The translations under genes were made by a program, and so were the position numbers. The notes beneath the pieces were generated by a model. The model did not search any database. It was given only the letters and a program-made list of their open reading frames with translations, and was not told the origin of the DNA. Shown here piece by piece: positions 6,262-7,082 of a stretch of DNA of 7,082 nt (its first letter is position 1; each line of letters starts with the position of its first letter). Source of the stretch: Acidobacteriota bacterium (GTDB lineage Bacteria > Acidobacteriota > Terriglobia > Terriglobales > Acidobacteriaceae); assembly GCA_003225515.1 (NCBI GenBank), contig QIAK01000183.1:1963-9044 (forward strand). The letters run 5' to 3'.

Positions 6262-6396
6262 ACAGAGTTACGGGTGTGTCTGGCCAGCAGCAATCGGGCG
6301 GGAAAGACGTATAGTAGCCGCTCGGGCACGCCCCTGCTGAAACTGGCTAGATTCCTTGCACGTTTTGGCTAAAGGCCGCACGCTGAATTGACACGT

Positions 6397-6755
6397 TCAC
6401 CCCATCACAACTACTCGCGTCAAGAGGGCGCATGCAATGTCCGCGGTGTATTCCGCGCGAACGGTCTGTTAATCGGAAGCAACGCATGCTGATCGCCACA
6501 GAAATGAAGGGTGATCGAAGTGCCAGAGTTAACGAACGTGACGAGGGTGAGCGATGTCGTGCCAGTCGGACCCGATGCGAATCCGCTGCTGACCGCAGTG
6601 ACTGTTCCCGTTACGCTAGTGCTGCCCGTCGGATTGGAAACAAAGCCAACAAAGAAAGAACCGCCGCAGCCGACGCTGGCTATCCAGCCAACGCAAACAA
6701 CGATGATCCTGAGCCGTTTCACGATTGCATTCAGTCCCGCTCTGAATCTACTCAC
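6397..6755 (-). pseudogene. Small exported lipoprotein-like protein, frameshifted near its C-terminus
   Basis: This is a small exported protein of a type I recall from Acidobacteria (motif FCGDQ, role unknown). From the GTG at 6755 it begins with a signal segment (KRLRIIVVCVGWIASVGC) ending at Cys30, possibly a lipidation site although the lipobox is poor (SVGC). A mature Gly/Ser/Thr-rich beta-type domain follows, with a 21-residue internal repeat (GFVSNPTGSTSV at 37-48, GFASGPTGTTSL at 58-69), then TFVNSGTSITLHFCGDQ (73-89). After LPIN (about residue 96) the frame continues with an unlike sequence and stops at 6420. In the next frame the family-like ending TVRAEYTADIACALLTRVV, then VMG, appears and stops at 6397. 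One missing base near 6465-6470 explains this. It is either a true frameshift or a sequencing error; the repaired product would have 119 residues. A GTG at 6722 is an alternative start. No good ribosome site is seen. Confidence 0.7.
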
Positions 6756-6827
6756 CGACTATTTTTGGGTATGGGAGTTCCGCCCGTCAGTTCGCGGGCA
6801 TGTCCCGAGGCGGTTCACGTCACCACT

Positions 6828-7082
6828 TTATGGCTGCTCAATAGCCGGCGCTTCATCGGAAGCATTGCTCCTGTCGGTTTCAGAGCCGTCTCGGCGTCGT
6901 AATGTGGGGCGTACGGAGTCGGGCCGGCGATGCAATTCCGTACCGCTGCGACTTAGCAACCGAGAATGCATCTCATCAAAATCAGAGGTTGAAACGATGT
7001 ATGCCGATCGCTCGGGCAAAATGTGAGCGATCTCTCTCTGCATTTTCCTGATCCGATCGCTGGTTTGTGGATGGGTAGCGAA
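6828..7082 (-). CDS. M48-family metallopeptidase, C-terminal part only
   Basis: Only the last 84 residues of this gene are in the window; its start and catalytic HExxH region lie beyond the right edge. The frame is open from the edge (FATHPQTSDRIRKMQREIAH) through ILPERSAYIVSTSDFDEMHSRL to a TAA at 6830-6828. The THPxTxxRIR motif followed by IVxTSxFxEM is the C-terminal signature of acidobacterial secreted M48 peptidases and matches the M48 gene at 1410-2336 in order and spacing. After this signature comes an Arg/Asp/Glu-rich tail of about 40 residues that the other copy lacks. An internal ATG at 7043 would give a 71-residue frame but is not a real start, because the homology continues upstream of it. 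It lies 72 bases before the broken lipoprotein-like gene, so the two may be co-transcribed. Confidence 0.8.
   Translation of the reverse strand, partial: FATHPQTSDRIRKMQREIAHILPERSAYIVSTSDFDEMHSRLLSRSGTELHRRPDSVRPTLRRRDGSETDRSNASDEAPAIEQP

Larger units (their letters stand above)
6029..6396. other. Intergenic region upstream of DUF3300
   Basis: These 368 bases lie between the broken lipoprotein-like gene and the DUF3300 start and should hold the promoter of the DUF3300-DUF2950 unit. I find no gene. On the minus strand TAAGAT (near 6112-6107) resembles a -10 box but has no matching -35. Two small symmetric elements are listed separately. A stretch reading GTGCCCGAGCGGCTA on the minus strand recalls a tRNA D-arm, but no tRNA follows. 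Confidence 0.5.

Noticed and set aside
6295..6350. tRNA-like GTGCCCGAGCGGCTA on the minus strand
   Set aside because: There is no T-arm GGTTCGAATCC, no acceptor-stem pairing and no anticodon arm; it is a chance resemblance to a D-arm.
6511..7026. 171-residue + strand frame over the lipoprotein-like and M48 genes
   Set aside because: It is antisense to two minus-strand frames with recognisable family motifs, and its own sequence has no domain or signal.

Overview
The window looks like chromosomal DNA from an acidobacterium (Acidobacteriota, probably Terriglobia). This is inferred from the gene families: a DUF3300/DUF2950 pair, a secreted DUF4136 protein, short secreted M48 metallopeptidases, a NarL-type receiver protein without an output domain, and a small lipoprotein-like protein with an FCGDQ motif. 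I see no phage, IS, integrase, CRISPR, rRNA or tRNA genes. Almost every confident gene lies on the minus strand, and most encode exported proteins, so the region is best read as a cell-envelope locus. || Layout from left to right: an aromatic-rich hypothetical protein on + (41-313); a gene-poor stretch; a single-domain response regulator on - (595-1077); a 332-base gap with small repeats; a secreted M48 metallopeptidase on - (1410-2336); a compact intrinsic terminator (2509-2528) that ends the DUF4136 gene (2533-3081, -); a small zinc-ribbon protein on + (about 3236-3508); a DUF2950 protein (3611-4627, -) directly behind a DUF3300 protein (4658-6028, -); a 368-base gap; a small secreted protein broken by a one-base frameshift (6397-6755, -); and the C-terminal end of a second M48 peptidase running off the right edge (6828-7082, -). 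|| How the genes relate: DUF3300 and DUF2950 are 30 bases apart, both have strong Shine-Dalgarno sites and both are predicted to be exported, so they should be one transcription unit. DUF4136 has its own leader and terminator, so the M48 gene behind it needs its own promoter. The two M48 proteins share the same C-terminal signature (THPxT...R, then IVxTSxFxEM), so they are paralogues flanking the other envelope genes. || I found no clearly new multi-gene system. The points most worth a second look are the frameshifted lipoprotein-like gene, the DUF3300-DUF2950 pair of unknown function with its long low-complexity tail, the M48 paralogues, and the lone zinc-ribbon gene.
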